Assembly: GCF_025628935.1 (NCBI RefSeq)
Contig: NZ_JAOTIS010000006.1
Location: 62,001 to 126,000 of the forward strand
Length of the DNA stretch: 64,000 nt
Source of the DNA: Macrococcus capreoli
GTDB taxonomy: Bacteria; Bacillota; Bacilli; Staphylococcales; Staphylococcaceae
Reading direction: 5' to 3'
Shown: one piece after another, positions 26,888-36,760 of the stretch
How the letters are laid out: each line of letters opens with the position of its first letter
How positions within the stretch are numbered: the first letter of the stretch is position 1
Program-made: the position numbers and the translations under genes
Notes under the pieces: generated by a model
The model's input: only the letters and a program-made list of their open reading frames with translations
Database searches by the model: none
What the model was told of the DNA's origin: nothing

Positions 26888-27047
26888 CACTTGTCCATTA
26901 AATGCTCAATAATGGACATGTCGAAGATTTTTTCGTGATATTTTCGCTTCACTTGTCCATTAAATGCTCAATAATGGACATGTGGGATGAACGATTATTT
27001 TTTCGTCTGCTCACATGACAGATATTTCGCATATATCAGTCATGTCA
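26888..27047. repeat. Array of three spaced hairpins between convergent genes
   Basis: Two copies of TGTCCATTA-aatgctcaa-TAATGGACA (26892-26918 and 26954-26980, exactly 62 bp apart) and a third, different hairpin ACATGACAGATAT / ATATCAGTCATGT (27013-27046). Linkers are T-rich (ATTTTTTCGTGATATTTTCG). Fills the gap between the GNAT gene and airR. Confidence 0.85.
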
Positions 27048-27074
27048 GCTTCGATATTGCACGCACACAGCATC

Positions 27075-27698
27075 CTACTTATACAAATTATACTTCGCGC
27101 CGTACATAGATGCCTGTGTTCTATCCTTTACTTCAAGCTTAGTAAATATATGACTCACGTGTGTCTTCACTGTCTTCTCTGAAACGAATAACTTCTCTGC
27201 GATTTCTTTATTCGTCAGTCCTTTAGACATCTCTTCTAACACTTCAAGTTCTCGCTTCGATAGTGGATTCTTCACATGCGGTAAATTTAAACCCGATGCT
27301 TTATATGCCTCGACACTCGGATGGAACGCTGCTTCACCCGACAATACGCGTTTAATCGTTTGAATTAACACATCCGGCTCACTATCTTTCATTTCATAGC
27401 CATCTGCACCCGCTTCAATCACACCCATCACATGCTCCTCATCGACAAAACTCGATAAGATCAGCACCAATACATTCGGATAATCGCGCTTGATTACTTT
27501 CGTCGTTGCTATGCCATTCATATTCGGCATCACTAAGTCCATAATAATTAAATCCGGCTGATCATGCATTGCTAAATACGAAATTAATTCACTACCATCA
27601 CTAAAGTCCGCCACTACTTCGAAAGCTTTTTCTGTTGATAATAAGAATTTCATGCCTTGTCTCACAATATGATGATCATCAACGATTATTATCTTCAT
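27075..27698 (-). CDS. airR: Response regulator AirR (YhcR), NarL/LuxR family
   Basis: About 207 residues from the ATG 7 bp after AAAGGA. Receiver domain with DDHH, phosphoacceptor Asp in [13 protein letters not shown] and Lys in YEMKDSE; then a LuxR HTH ([20 protein letters not shown], then [14 protein letters not shown]). Overlaps the kinase gene by 20 bp. In S. aureus the orthologous pair responds to oxygen and redox and controls anaerobic and cell-wall genes. Confidence 0.82.
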   Translation of the reverse strand: MKIIIVDDHHIVRQGMKFLLSTEKAFEVVADFSDGSELISYLAMHDQPDLIIMDLVMPNMNGIATTKVIKRDYPNVLVLILSSFVDEEHVMGVIEAGADGYEMKDSEPDVLIQTIKRVLSGEAAFHPSVEAYKASGLNLPHVKNPLSKRELEVLEEMSKGLTNKEIAEKLFVSEKTVKTHVSHIFTKLEVKDRTQASMYGAKYNLYK

Positions 27699-28809
27699 AA
27701 CTTCGTCCTTTCGGATAATATAATTCAATTAAAGTACCTTCGTTAATCTTACTATCCATCATCACTTCTGCTCCAATTTCAGTCGCGCGTTGCACTATAT
27801 TCTTCAATCCATGCGTCGGCAATGTCTTCGCAGCATTCACTTTAAAGCCTTTTCCTTTATCTTCAATTCGCATATACAACTGTTCGCCACTTTGCTTTAA
27901 CTGAATCCCGACGTAATCAGTTGCGGCATGTTTCTTCACATTGTTCATTGCTTCCTGGATGATTCTAAATAACGTATTCTCAATACGACTTTCAAGATTT
28001 AATAAACCAGCCACTTTTATATCAACAGTTAATCCTAATACATTCGCGTACTGTTTCACTGCATCAACTAATCCTTGCTCTAATCCAACAGGCTTCAACT
28101 GCCATATTAACGCGCGCATTTCATTGACAGCATCCTGACTCGTTGCTTCAATCATTTGAAATGCCTGCTTAGAACGCTCATCTTCAGTCATTGTACTTGC
28201 GGCATGTGCCGTCAACTTTAACGAAAATAACATCTGATTAACTGAATCATGCAAGTCACGTGCCAACCGATTCCTCTCTTCTTGTAACGCAGTCTCACGT
28301 TCACGCTCAGTTAAATAAATACGTTTAATCGCACTACCGATTTGGAACGCAATCGATTCCAGCAGTGCTAAATCTTCTTCTGAATATACTTGTGTATGCG
28401 GTGTCGCGACATTCAACAAACCAAATCGTTCGTCACCTGATTGAAGTGGCACTGTCGCGTGATGTGTGATACCACCTGTCTTATCACTATATTGTTTGTT
28501 GGCTTTAACAATGCGCGAACACGTAATAATATTGCTTGCTTTTGTTAACTTCTTCTGATGATACCTGGATACACACCAACAAGGGCCTTCTGTCATATAA
28601 CGACAGTCGTCCATTAATAGAGCATCTGGTAAGCCGTAATCTGATGCCAAAGTATGTTTACCGTCTTCATCAATAAAGAATATCCATCCAGTAGAAAAAT
28701 TGGTCCCCTCAACCAATCGATTAAGGGCACCATGCATCATTGAATAGACTTCAGTCTCTTCATTCAAATATTCTGCGATTTCTTTTAATAGTAATGTACT
28801 ATTCTTCAT
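27679..28809 (-). CDS. airS: Redox-sensing histidine kinase AirS (YhcS)
   Basis: 376 residues: an N-terminal GAF domain (about 15-160), a HisKA_3 box with the phospho-His in [16 protein letters not shown] and a HATPase domain ([13 protein letters not shown], then DKGKGF). Four cysteines at 69, 77, 79 and 97 in the GAF domain would suit the [2Fe-2S] cluster described for S. aureus AirS. No transmembrane segment, so it is a cytoplasmic sensor. Co-transcribed with airR. Confidence 0.82.
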   Translation of the reverse strand: MKNSTLLLKEIAEYLNEETEVYSMMHGALNRLVEGTNFSTGWIFFIDEDGKHTLASDYGLPDALLMDDCRYMTEGPCWCVSRYHQKKLTKASNIITCSRIVKANKQYSDKTGGITHHATVPLQSGDERFGLLNVATPHTQVYSEEDLALLESIAFQIGSAIKRIYLTERERETALQEERNRLARDLHDSVNQMLFSLKLTAHAASTMTEDERSKQAFQMIEATSQDAVNEMRALIWQLKPVGLEQGLVDAVKQYANVLGLTVDIKVAGLLNLESRIENTLFRIIQEAMNNVKKHAATDYVGIQLKQSGEQLYMRIEDKGKGFKVNAAKTLPTHGLKNIVQRATEIGAEVMMDSKINEGTLIELYYPKGRSYEDNNR

Positions 28810-28827
28810 TCAAACACCATATCTTTC

Positions 28828-30369
28828 TTAGTCACGTTTGTATTCAACGCGATATAAATCATGTCTTCTATCACGTAATTGACGTACTGTACCGTCTTCA
28901 CGACCACGGCGTAATACTTCTAAATCTACATCACCGATAATCACCATTTCGTCATTCTCACCTGTTTCACCAACAATACCGTCACGCGCAAATCCGAAAT
29001 CGCTTGGCGTATAAATACCTGAAGCTGAATATTGAATGTCCATGTTTTCAGTTTGTGGTAAGTTACCGCAAGTTCCACTCGTTACTGTATAAATTTGATT
29101 CTCAATTGCACGTGCCATCGAACAATATTTTACACGTAAATAACTTTGTCTATCTTCAGTTGAGAATGGTGTGAATATAATTTTCGCACCTTTTTCTGTT
29201 GCTATACGCGCCATTTCAGGGAACTCACTATCATAACAAATTTGAATCGCAATTTTACCACAGTCCGTATCAAATACTTCAACTTTCTTACCAGGTGAAA
29301 TCCCCCACCATCTGCGTTCGTTCGGCGTAACGTGGATTTTATATTGCTTTTCAATTGAGCCATCACGACGGAATAAATACGAAATATTATAAATATCTTC
29401 ATTTTCTTCGACGAAGTGACTACCACCGATAATGTTAATATTATAACGCATTGCAAATTCATTGAACATTTCAATGTACTGCTCAGTATATTTCGTTAAC
29501 TGACGAATCGATTCTGCAGGATTACGCTTCTCATCGAAACTCATCAACTGTGTCGTCAGCAATTCAGGGAAGACGATAAAGTCACTACCCGCATCATATG
29601 CTACATCTACAAAATACTCAATTTGATTCGCAAACTCTTCAAATGAATCGATTTTACGCATCATATAGTTCACCGTACAAATTCTTACCGGGTAACTTGT
29701 TCTGAAATGTAAATTTGATTTCGCAACGAAGTCTGGGTTATTCCACTCCATTAAAGTCGCATATTTACTACTCTTAACATCATCTTTTAAATAGTTCGGA
29801 TTAATACGCATTAACGTAAAGCCATTCATAAACTGGAATGTTAACACAGGATCTTTAATCTTACGCTTCATCACATTATTTACATATTCACGTGGCGTTA
29901 ACTCGTCCTGATACTGATGATAGTTCGGAATACGTCCTCCGATGATAATCGACTTCAAGTTTAATTCATAAGCAATTTCACGTCGTGCTTCATACAAACG
30001 TTGACCAACACGCATACCACGGTAATCTGGATGGACCATGACTTCAATACCATATAAATTATGGCCATTTTCGTTATGGTTCGTAATATATCCTGAATCA
30101 GTAATATCATTCCATGTATGTTTATCATCATACTCATCAAAGTTAATGATTAAACTAGAACATGAACCAATGATTTTCCCATCAAATTCTATTACCATCT
30201 GTCCGCGTGGAAATAAACTTAAATGTGACTCTAAATGCGCTCTTTCCCAAGGTTCCATTCCTGGAAAGCATAATTTTTGAAGCGCGATGATTTCATCGAT
30301 ATCGTCAAACGTCATCTGTCTCGCTTCGATTGATTTATTAAATTTCTCTAAATTAATTTCTTCTGTCAT
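28828..30369 (-). CDS. GNAT acetyltransferase fused to carbon-nitrogen hydrolase
   Basis: About 513 residues from the ATG 6 bp after AGGAGAG. Residues 10-200 form a GNAT domain (VHPDYRGMRVGQRLYEARRE); residues 220-500 a nitrilase-superfamily domain with Glu in FPELLT, Lys in YKIHVTPNER and Cys in QICYDSEFPE, so the triad is complete. It presumably hydrolyses an amide; the substrate is unknown. The two-domain form is common in Firmicutes and lies next to airSR in staphylococci. Confidence 0.85.
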   Translation of the reverse strand: MTEEINLEKFNKSIEARQMTFDDIDEIIALQKLCFPGMEPWERAHLESHLSLFPRGQMVIEFDGKIIGSCSSLIINFDEYDDKHTWNDITDSGYITNHNENGHNLYGIEVMVHPDYRGMRVGQRLYEARREIAYELNLKSIIIGGRIPNYHQYQDELTPREYVNNVMKRKIKDPVLTFQFMNGFTLMRINPNYLKDDVKSSKYATLMEWNNPDFVAKSNLHFRTSYPVRICTVNYMMRKIDSFEEFANQIEYFVDVAYDAGSDFIVFPELLTTQLMSFDEKRNPAESIRQLTKYTEQYIEMFNEFAMRYNINIIGGSHFVEENEDIYNISYLFRRDGSIEKQYKIHVTPNERRWWGISPGKKVEVFDTDCGKIAIQICYDSEFPEMARIATEKGAKIIFTPFSTEDRQSYLRVKYCSMARAIENQIYTVTSGTCGNLPQTENMDIQYSASGIYTPSDFGFARDGIVGETGENDEMVIIGDVDLEVLRRGREDGTVRQLRDRRHDLYRVEYKRD

Positions 30370-30403
30370 GTCAATTCTCTCCTGTTTCATCTATAATGGT
30401 AAA

Positions 30404-30440
30404 TAAGAAATAATAAATAATAAATAATAAATAAATATGA
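30404..30440. repeat. Short AT-rich simple repeat
   Basis: AATAAATAATAAATAATAAAT, a run of about four AATAAAT-type units in the leader between two divergent genes. Confidence 0.7.
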
Positions 30441-30511
30441 ATATATAATCTATCGGTCATTAGTTATTACCCTTTTATTATACGACTTAATACGATTTAG
30501 GAGAAAAAATT

Positions 30512-31330
30512 ATGATTATAAATATTACAGAAGCATGGGATAACATGACGATTGAGGCAATGTTGCAATCGCTACATATCCCAAAGAAGCCAATGCATGA
30601 ACTCAGAATGTCTAAAGCAATAACAATTAATGACGAACCTGCGACATTACGCAGTACAATCCATACGGGTGACAGCCTGTTCCTGCCGATTCCTGAAGAA
30701 AAAAGTGCATATAAATCAAGCTACCGTTTATGTGAAGTGAAATATGAAGATGAGCATTTAGCGATTCTTGTAAAGCCAAAAGGCGTTAAGACACATCCAA
30801 ATGACATGTCAGAATCAAACACACTACTTAATCACGCGATTTATACATTAGATTCTGAATATGTTGAACCTGTACACCGTCTGGACCAGGAAACGGTTGG
30901 TTTACTACTTGTAGCTAAAAATCCATTCATCAAAAAAATACTGGACCGTATGCTTGAAGACCGACAAATTACACGTACATACCGTGCAAAAGTTAAAAGT
31001 CATTTACCGTTAAAAACACAAACAATCGATCTACCAATCGGAAAAGATAAATTCCATCCGAATAAACGCCGTGTATCTCAAACAGGCGACCGTGCTGTAA
31101 CGCATATCGTAAGTTCGAATGCGCTAGGTGACGGCATTGCCGAAGTAGAGTTGACGTTAGAAACGGGCCGTACACACCAAATCCGTGTGCATTTAGCAGC
31201 GATTGGTTATCCAGTACTTGGAGATCCATTATACAGCGACTCTAACTTACGTCAACTATCACTTGAAAGCTATAAATTAGAATTTATTCATCCAATCACA
31301 CAAGAGAAAATTGCTGCAACGTTAGATTAA
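30512..31330 (+). CDS. RluA-family pseudouridine synthase
   Basis: 272 residues with the catalytic motif HRLDQETVGLLLVAKN (Asp near residue 124), an N-terminal S4-like start, and LETGRTHQIRVHLAAIGYPV. It isomerises uridine to pseudouridine in rRNA or tRNA; which site is modified cannot be read from the sequence. Ribosome site AGGAGAA. Confidence 0.9.
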   Translation: MIINITEAWDNMTIEAMLQSLHIPKKPMHELRMSKAITINDEPATLRSTIHTGDSLFLPIPEEKSAYKSSYRLCEVKYEDEHLAILVKPKGVKTHPNDMSESNTLLNHAIYTLDSEYVEPVHRLDQETVGLLLVAKNPFIKKILDRMLEDRQITRTYRAKVKSHLPLKTQTIDLPIGKDKFHPNKRRVSQTGDRAVTHIVSSNALGDGIAEVELTLETGRTHQIRVHLAAIGYPVLGDPLYSDSNLRQLSLESYKLEFIHPITQEKIAATLD

Positions 31331-31353
31331 GCAATAAAATTGCATATATATAT

Positions 31354-31387
31354 AAAGATTTATATGATAATTATCGTATAAATCTTT
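31354..31387 (+). terminator. Near-perfect 34-bp palindromic terminator
   Basis: AAAGATTTATATGATAA / TTATCGTATAAATCTTT with one mismatch and no loop spacer, followed by ATTTAATTTTT, between the pseudouridine synthase and nitroreductase genes. Confidence 0.75.
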
Positions 31388-31410
31388 ATTTAATTTTTAG
31401 GAGGAACATC

Positions 31411-32022
31411 ATGGAAAGTACAATACAAGACAAATTATTATCACGTAGAGCGGTCAAAGTATACGACCCTGAATATAAAATGACTGAACAGGAAATTATG
31501 GACATTTTAGAGGCTGCGAATCAAGCACCTTCAGCATGGAACTTACAACATTGGAACTTCCTTGTTGTTCATAGCGACGAAGCGAAAGAAAAGTTATTAC
31601 CGTTAGCTTATAATCAAGCACAAGTTAAAGATTCAAGTGCAACGTTTATTATTCTTGGTGATAAAGAAGCGAATAAAAATGTTGATACTGTGTTTAATCC
31701 ATCTGTTGAAGCAGGTGACATTACACAAGATATTAAAGACGTATTAACAGGGCAAATCAATGGTGCATATGAAAACGAAGCATATGCTGTTGAAGCGGCG
31801 ATTATGAACTCTGCATTCCCAGCGATGCAAATTATGAACTTCGCGACGCTTAAAGATTTAGGGACATGCGCTATCGGTGGATTTAATCGTACAGCTGTGC
31901 AGGAAGCATTTAATATCGATGAGCGATATATACCAGCGATGCTTATTACTATTGGCAAAACTTTAAAAGAACCACGCACAAGTAGCCGTCGACCTGTAGA
32001 AACGATTACAAAGTTCGTATAA
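31411..32022 (+). CDS. Nitroreductase-family FMN oxidoreductase
   Basis: 203 residues. RRAVKVYDPEYKMTEQEI with PSAWNLQHWNF near the N-terminus and DLGTCAIGGFN later are FMN-binding landmarks of small NAD(P)H nitroreductases of the YodC/YdgI type. Probably a dimeric cytoplasmic flavin enzyme reducing nitro compounds or quinones. Ribosome site TAGGAGG. Confidence 0.88.
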   Translation: MESTIQDKLLSRRAVKVYDPEYKMTEQEIMDILEAANQAPSAWNLQHWNFLVVHSDEAKEKLLPLAYNQAQVKDSSATFIILGDKEANKNVDTVFNPSVEAGDITQDIKDVLTGQINGAYENEAYAVEAAIMNSAFPAMQIMNFATLKDLGTCAIGGFNRTAVQEAFNIDERYIPAMLITIGKTLKEPRTSSRRPVETITKFV

Positions 32023-32025
32023 CTG

Positions 32026-32064
32026 AAAAACCCGCACACTACAAATTAGTAGCGTGCGGGTTTT
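32026..32064 (+). terminator. Terminator of the nitroreductase gene
   Basis: AAAAACCCGCAC / GTGCGGGTTTT with an inner ACTA/TAGT pair, 3 bp after the stop. Confidence 0.85.
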
Positions 32065-32081
32065 GATTTGTTTGTGGCTGA

Positions 32082-32249
32082 TCGCATTGAAAACTGCCTC
32101 TATCTCAAACGGCGTTTTCAATGCAGGACCTCGTCAAATTTCACCACCACCTTCGAAATCAAAAAAGCGATTTCTTGGTGGTGCTTCCAATTTGTTCGGT
32201 CCTGATCGCATTGAAAACAGCCTCTTCCTCAAACGGTGTCTCAAAAGCA
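32082..32249 (-). repeat. 120-bp hairpin element, copy 6, with partial units on both sides
   Basis: The full unit is 32107-32227 read on the minus strand: GAAAAC/GTTTTC ends, AGGACC/GGTCC, CAAATTG/AAATTT, CACCACC/GGTGGTG, loop GAAATC-gcttttt-GATTTC. Fragments of head (32082-32102) and tail (32230-32249) flank it. Confidence 0.85.
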
Positions 32250-32465
32250 CAAGAACTCATGTATGCAGGATATAAAATGGAGTCTAGAGAAAAGAGTTAG
32301 GAGAACTATATAAAATATTTTGAGAGGTAACGTAGATAGATATATTAGAATCAATTTCAAGTTATTTTGAAGAAGAAGAAAAAAGAGAAAATGAAATACT
32401 TTTACATACATAAGTAATCGAATAATATTACTCTGAGGTATGAAGCGAAGAATATAATTAATAAT

Positions 32466-32606
32466 TTCTACGGTTCATATAACAAGAACTTTTAGTTTCC
32501 AAAAGATCATTTAGTAAGAAAAGTTGATAAGGTGTTTGATTTATCATTTGTATACGATATAACAGATAAGTTAGAACGTATACATGTAAAAAATGAGGAT
32601 TTATAA
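32466..32606 (+). pseudogene. Transposase relic, IS1182-like N-terminal fragment
   Basis: Reads FYGSYNKNF, a stop, then FPKDHLVRKVDKVFDLSFVY in one frame. The phrase PKDHLVRK...FDLSFVYD is typical of the start of IS1182-family transposases. The rest is missing, so this is a decayed fragment. The 180 bp before it (32285-32465) hold only broken short frames. Confidence 0.6.
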
Positions 32607-32684
32607 CTTTTCTCTTTTAATTTTTATAAGTTCAAAATAATAAAAATATATCAACTTTAATATTTTGAATTTTCAGAAAAAATA

Positions 32685-32713
32685 TTGACAAAAATTATAC
32701 TGAGTTTTAAGAT
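32685..32713 (+). promoter_or_regulatory. Predicted SigA promoter
   Basis: TTGACA (32685-32690), 17-bp spacer, TAAGAT (32708-32713), reading into the secreted-protein gene at 32749. Confidence 0.6.
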
Positions 32714-32748
32714 AATTATATATTAAATAAATTTTAGGAGGGGGTTTT

Positions 32749-33345
32749 ATGAAAATGAAATTTTTGGTAGTTCTATCGACTGTAGCTGTTCTATTGTCAA
32801 ATATTTTTTCTTTCAATGCTTTTGCTGACGAATTTGAGTTTAGACCTCTTAATTATCAAGCTTCTCTAAAGCAGAAGAGTGTAGATTCAATCGAACCAAA
32901 TACTGTGGAAAAAATGATTGGAGATAAAATTATTAAGGAATTAAAATTCGAAGTTGTTGATACCTCTTCAAATTTATTATTAAGACCAGCATTTGAAATT
33001 AATAATCAACTCTCATCAAGTGTACCTGAACCAGAAAAAGTAGTACCATCAGATGGGTGTGGTTCAACAAGAACGGGATATGTCAATGTTTCTAAAAGTA
33101 AAATCGCTTCATTGTCTGGAGATGCTTATACAATATCATCAGGAGTAGCAACCTATGTTGCCGGTGCGATTTCCGCCACTGTTGGATATTACGTGGGTGC
33201 AGGTTTATTTACTGCCTGGTTAGGTACAAAATTATATCTTTCAGGATACAGTGGTGTCCGTTTTTATTACGAGTATGGTTGGCAATATTATTATAACTCT
33301 GGTTGCCATAGATATACACTTCTTACTGGATGGAATCGCTATTAA
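32749..33345 (+). CDS. Secreted protein, bacteriocin-like candidate
   Basis: 198 residues, no family recognised. Signal peptide with a likely AFA-DE cleavage at 26/27; an acidic/polar propeptide-like region to about residue 100; then DGCGSTRTGYVNV, a Gly/Ala-rich hydrophobic stretch (GVATYVAGAISATVGYYVGA, then AGLFTAWLGTKLYLSG) and an aromatic tail with YGWQYYYNSGCHRY. Two Cys in the mature C-terminal part could pair. Strong AGGAGGGGG ribosome site. A small membrane protein follows 18 bp later, the layout of a bacteriocin with immunity gene. Function is inferred only. Confidence 0.55.
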   Translation: MKMKFLVVLSTVAVLLSNIFSFNAFADEFEFRPLNYQASLKQKSVDSIEPNTVEKMIGDKIIKELKFEVVDTSSNLLLRPAFEINNQLSSSVPEPEKVVPSDGCGSTRTGYVNVSKSKIASLSGDAYTISSGVATYVAGAISATVGYYVGAGLFTAWLGTKLYLSGYSGVRFYYEYGWQYYYNSGCHRYTLLTGWNRY

Positions 33346-33363
33346 TTATGGGGAGTGGTGAAA

Positions 33364-33705
33364 ATGAAGAATATTAAATGGATGATTCAGTGTTGTATTT
33401 TTTTAGTAATTATATCTTTTATTATATTAAATGTTGTTGGAGGAAATGAACATTCTTTATTTACATTATTAGTTATGTTGGGAATATGGATTTTTTCTAA
33501 TAATCTTTTAATTGAATACAATAGAAATCTATTATCAACCCATATTATTATCACAACAATATCTATTGTATATTTTTTAATTTTATTATTAGTTTTATCA
33601 TTTGTTCATTTCGAATTATTTCATATAATAACGACTATGATATTTTTGTTATTTTCTATTGTTTGGTATTTTAAAGACAAATCTAAAACAATACGTAAAT
33701 TTTAG
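33364..33705 (+). CDS. Small four-TM protein, possible immunity protein
   Basis: About 113 residues from the ATG 8 bp after GGGGAG. Four hydrophobic helices (about 8-24, 31-48, 58-80, 84-102) and a basic tail KDKSKTIRKF. No known domain. Immediate position after the secreted-protein gene and lack of its own promoter suggest co-expression; self-protection is the simplest idea. Very AT-rich, unlike the core genes around. Confidence 0.55.
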   Translation: MKNIKWMIQCCIFLVIISFIILNVVGGNEHSLFTLLVMLGIWIFSNNLLIEYNRNLLSTHIIITTISIVYFLILLLVLSFVHFELFHIITTMIFLLFSIVWYFKDKSKTIRKF

Positions 33706-33820
33706 ATATTACATTTCACAACTACATCATTAATTATCTAGATACAAAATCAATTCTATATAATTATAATTTTATATAAACTAAAGAGAGTATACAAATT
33801 GTATGTAAATGGTGTTTATA

Positions 33821-33868
33821 AAATGTAGGGAAATGGCGAAATGAAATGCTGTTTTTCCTACATTTTTT
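33821..33868 (+). terminator. Terminator of the secreted/membrane pair
   Basis: AAATGTAGGGAAA pairs with TTTTCCTACATTT across an 18-20-nt loop and is followed by TTTTT. Confidence 0.65.
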
Positions 33869-33931
33869 CTGTTTAATATATATAATGCAACACTAGTGAT
33901 AATAAAAAACTGGTTAAAAATCATTTAAATC

Positions 33932-34434
33932 GTGTTTTTATAGAGATCAACCAATGGAGGCACTAGTAAGTGATTTAACATATGTAAAAGTCGCAGGAAC
34001 ATGACATTTATATATGTTTATTTATAGATTTATTTAATAGAGAAATTGTTGGTTACAGTGTAGGTAAAAATAAGGATGCAAATCTAGTATCAAAAGTCAT
34101 AAGTAGAATAAATCATAATCTTGAACAAATCAAATTATTTCACACTGATAGAGGTAAAGAGTTTGATAACCAATTGATAGATGAAGTACTAGTAACATTT
34201 AGAATTAAACGCTTATTAAGTATCAAATGTTGTCCTTACGACAATGCTATTGCTGAAGCAACAATGAAAGCAATAAAAACTGAGTTTGTAAATCAGATTA
34301 AATTTTAAAGTGTGAATCAGTTAGAAACAGAATTATTTGAATATGTGAATTGGTACAAAAATTTTAGGTCTCATTCTTCATTAAAGTATTTAACGCCAGT
34401 AGTGTTTAAAGAAGAATACATGAAAAGTGTCTAA
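33932..34434 (+). pseudogene. IS3-family (IS150-like) transposase OrfB, decayed
   Basis: Readable blocks: RDQPMEALVSDLTYVKVAGT then TGA in place of Trp, a frameshift, then FNREIVGYSVGK, FHTDRGKEFDNQ, CPYDNAIAEATMKAIKTEF, a TAA, and NWYKNFRSHSSLKYLTPVVF. These are DDE-core blocks 1-3 of IS3 OrfB. At least two stops and one frameshift make it inactive. OrfA is not recognisable. GTGTCTAACAAACTGTTGACAC after the stop may be the right terminal repeat. Confidence 0.85.
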
Positions 34435-34451
34435 CAAACTGTTGACACAAC

Positions 34452-34551
34452 AAGTCGCCTCGAAAACTTCGAAAACCCATCTGAAATAAAAGAACAATTT
34501 CTGATGGGTTTTCTACAGTTTTTCAGCGACTAAATGCTTTGTCGACAGCCT
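34452..34551 (-). repeat. Divergent hairpin element, copy 7, at the ppk 3' end
   Basis: On the minus strand: head AAGGCTGTCGACAAAGCATT, arms AGTCGC/GCGACT, AAAACCCATC/GATGGGTTTT, loop GAAAT-tgttctttt-ATTTC. It has the same plan as the other elements with wholly different arms, and may double as the ppk terminator. Confidence 0.65.
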
Positions 34552-36702
34552 TTATTTTTTCAATCTATCTCTTACAAATCCTAATAATCGCGCACGCTTA
34601 CTCATCACCGGTTTAGGTTCTGATACAGTCGCTTTTACTAAACTACGCTTATAATTATCCTCCTGATTCACAAGTTCTTCTTGAGAATTCACAGCATCTT
34701 TATCATTACGGACATAATGATACACACCACTTGCATCTTGCTCGCGAGCTTTCTGATTATCATTTAATTGTAATTCTAATATTTCTTTTAATTCATTCAC
34801 AATCTTAGGATCTAAAATAGGGAATAATATTTCCACACGTTTAATCATATTACGTGTCATCATATCCGCTGAAGATAAGTACATCTTCTCTTCCCCATTG
34901 TGATAGAAATAATAGATTCTTGAGTGTTCTAAGAAGCGACCTACAATACTAATTACACGAATATTTTCACTGATGCCAGCAATTCCCGGACGTAAACAAC
35001 AAATACCTCGGATAATTAATTTAACTTTAACTCCTGCCTGACTTGCTTCATATAATTTCTTAATAACTGTCTTATCTGTTAACGAGTTCATCTTCGCAAT
35101 AATCAATCCATTGCCATGTTCTTTATGACATGCAATTTCCTGATCGATATGCTCAACGAATTCATCACGAATTTCAAACGGTGCAACGTGTAATTTCTTA
35201 TACGTTGGTTTCTCAGAATATCCACTTAAATAGTTAAAGAAATTCATCGCATCCTGACCAATTTCTTTATTGGTTGTGATAATCCCCATGTCTGTGTAAA
35301 TTTTTGCAGTTTTATCGTTATAGTTACCAGTACCTAAATGCACATACGGTACTACTTCGTCGTCTTCTTTTTTCACGACTAACGTAATTTTAGAGTGCGT
35401 CTTTAAGTGCGTCATACCATAAATAACATGACATCCAGCTTCCTCAAGCATACGTGCCCAATGTACGTTATTCTCTTCATCAAAGCGCGCTTTAAGCTCA
35501 ACAAGCACTGTCACTTGTTTCCCCGCTTCTGCAGCATTCTTTAACGCATCAATAATTGGTGAATCACTAGATACACGATACAATGTTTGTTTAATCGCCA
35601 GTGTATTTGGATCCTCTGATGCTTGTTTAATAAAGTCAACAATCGGCTGGAATGACTCATACGGATGATGAAAGAATACGTCATGCTTTTTCGCTTCTTC
35701 ATATACATTGCCGCCGTTTAAATATTTCGGTGGTGCTGCTTCAAACGGTTTGAAAGCAAGTTGTGGATATTTCTTCTCAATCATGCCAGCTAACTGGAAT
35801 AACATTGTTAAATCTAATGGCCCATCTAATTTATAAATATCACGTTCTTCAATTTCCAGTTCATTCATTAAGAATGAGCCGTTAATCGACGTATCATGGC
35901 GCGTATCGATTTCTAAACGTACAGCTGCTCCACTCTTACGTTTCTTTAAAAACTTCTCAATTTCAATTAATAAATCCTCTGCACCATCTTCATGAATCGT
36001 TAAATCTGCATTTCTTGTAATTCTAAAAGTAAATGTACGAATAACTTTATAACCGAAGAATAATTTATCAATGAAATGGTTAATGACATCTTCTAATAAA
36101 ACGAAAATTACTTTTTCACCATTCTTTAATTGAATAATTCGGTTTAATAATGCCGGAATTTGAACGATAGCAGATTTCTTTTCACCTGAATCCGTTTCAA
36201 CATCCACAAAGATGTTTAATGACTTGTTAGATAATTTTGGAAAAGGTCTATAAGCGTCTATACCAAGTGGTGTTAACGTTGGCAAGATTTCGAAATTAAA
36301 CTTTTGTTCAATAATTTCGTAATTCTCTGGTGATAATTCGTCGATTGCTTTAAAGAATACTTGATACCCTTCTAACTCCTGAATTAAAGCCTTATATTGA
36401 TTATATTGTAACGTCACATTCTCACGATTCGCTGCATCAATTGCGACTAACTGTTCAGTCGGTGTGAGTTGTGTCTTATTCTCAGGTTCATTAAAGTTCA
36501 TCGTTACTTGATCTTTAAGCCCCCCTACACGCACCATAAAGAATTCATCCGCATTTGAACTCGCAATTGCTAAAAATTTTAGGCGTTCCAGTAATGGGTT
36601 CTTCTTATCAAAGGCTTCCTCTATAACGCGACGGTTAAAACCTACCCAACTTACTTCTCTATTGTTGTAAAATGCTTTGTTGTTTAAATCTACTTTTTCC
36701 AT
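34552..36702 (-). CDS. ppk: Polyphosphate kinase
   Basis: About 716 residues; ATG chosen 5 bp after GGATGTGA. Ppk1 outline: N-domain [20 protein letters not shown], head domain, and two phospholipase-D-like catalytic domains with the phospho-His region [20 protein letters not shown] and [14 protein letters not shown]. Makes polyphosphate from ATP reversibly, membrane associated. Upstream ppx is on the same strand, 58 bp away. Confidence 0.93.
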   Translation of the reverse strand: MEKVDLNNKAFYNNREVSWVGFNRRVIEEAFDKKNPLLERLKFLAIASSNADEFFMVRVGGLKDQVTMNFNEPENKTQLTPTEQLVAIDAANRENVTLQYNQYKALIQELEGYQVFFKAIDELSPENYEIIEQKFNFEILPTLTPLGIDAYRPFPKLSNKSLNIFVDVETDSGEKKSAIVQIPALLNRIIQLKNGEKVIFVLLEDVINHFIDKLFFGYKVIRTFTFRITRNADLTIHEDGAEDLLIEIEKFLKKRKSGAAVRLEIDTRHDTSINGSFLMNELEIEERDIYKLDGPLDLTMLFQLAGMIEKKYPQLAFKPFEAAPPKYLNGGNVYEEAKKHDVFFHHPYESFQPIVDFIKQASEDPNTLAIKQTLYRVSSDSPIIDALKNAAEAGKQVTVLVELKARFDEENNVHWARMLEEAGCHVIYGMTHLKTHSKITLVVKKEDDEVVPYVHLGTGNYNDKTAKIYTDMGIITTNKEIGQDAMNFFNYLSGYSEKPTYKKLHVAPFEIRDEFVEHIDQEIACHKEHGNGLIIAKMNSLTDKTVIKKLYEASQAGVKVKLIIRGICCLRPGIAGISENIRVISIVGRFLEHSRIYYFYHNGEEKMYLSSADMMTRNMIKRVEILFPILDPKIVNELKEILELQLNDNQKAREQDASGVYHYVRNDKDAVNSQEELVNQEDNYKRSLVKATVSEPKPVMSKRARLLGFVRDRLKK

Positions 36703-36760
36703 TATCGTCACATCCACTTTTATTGTATTCTTATATTCAGTCTATACTAGTTATACATTA

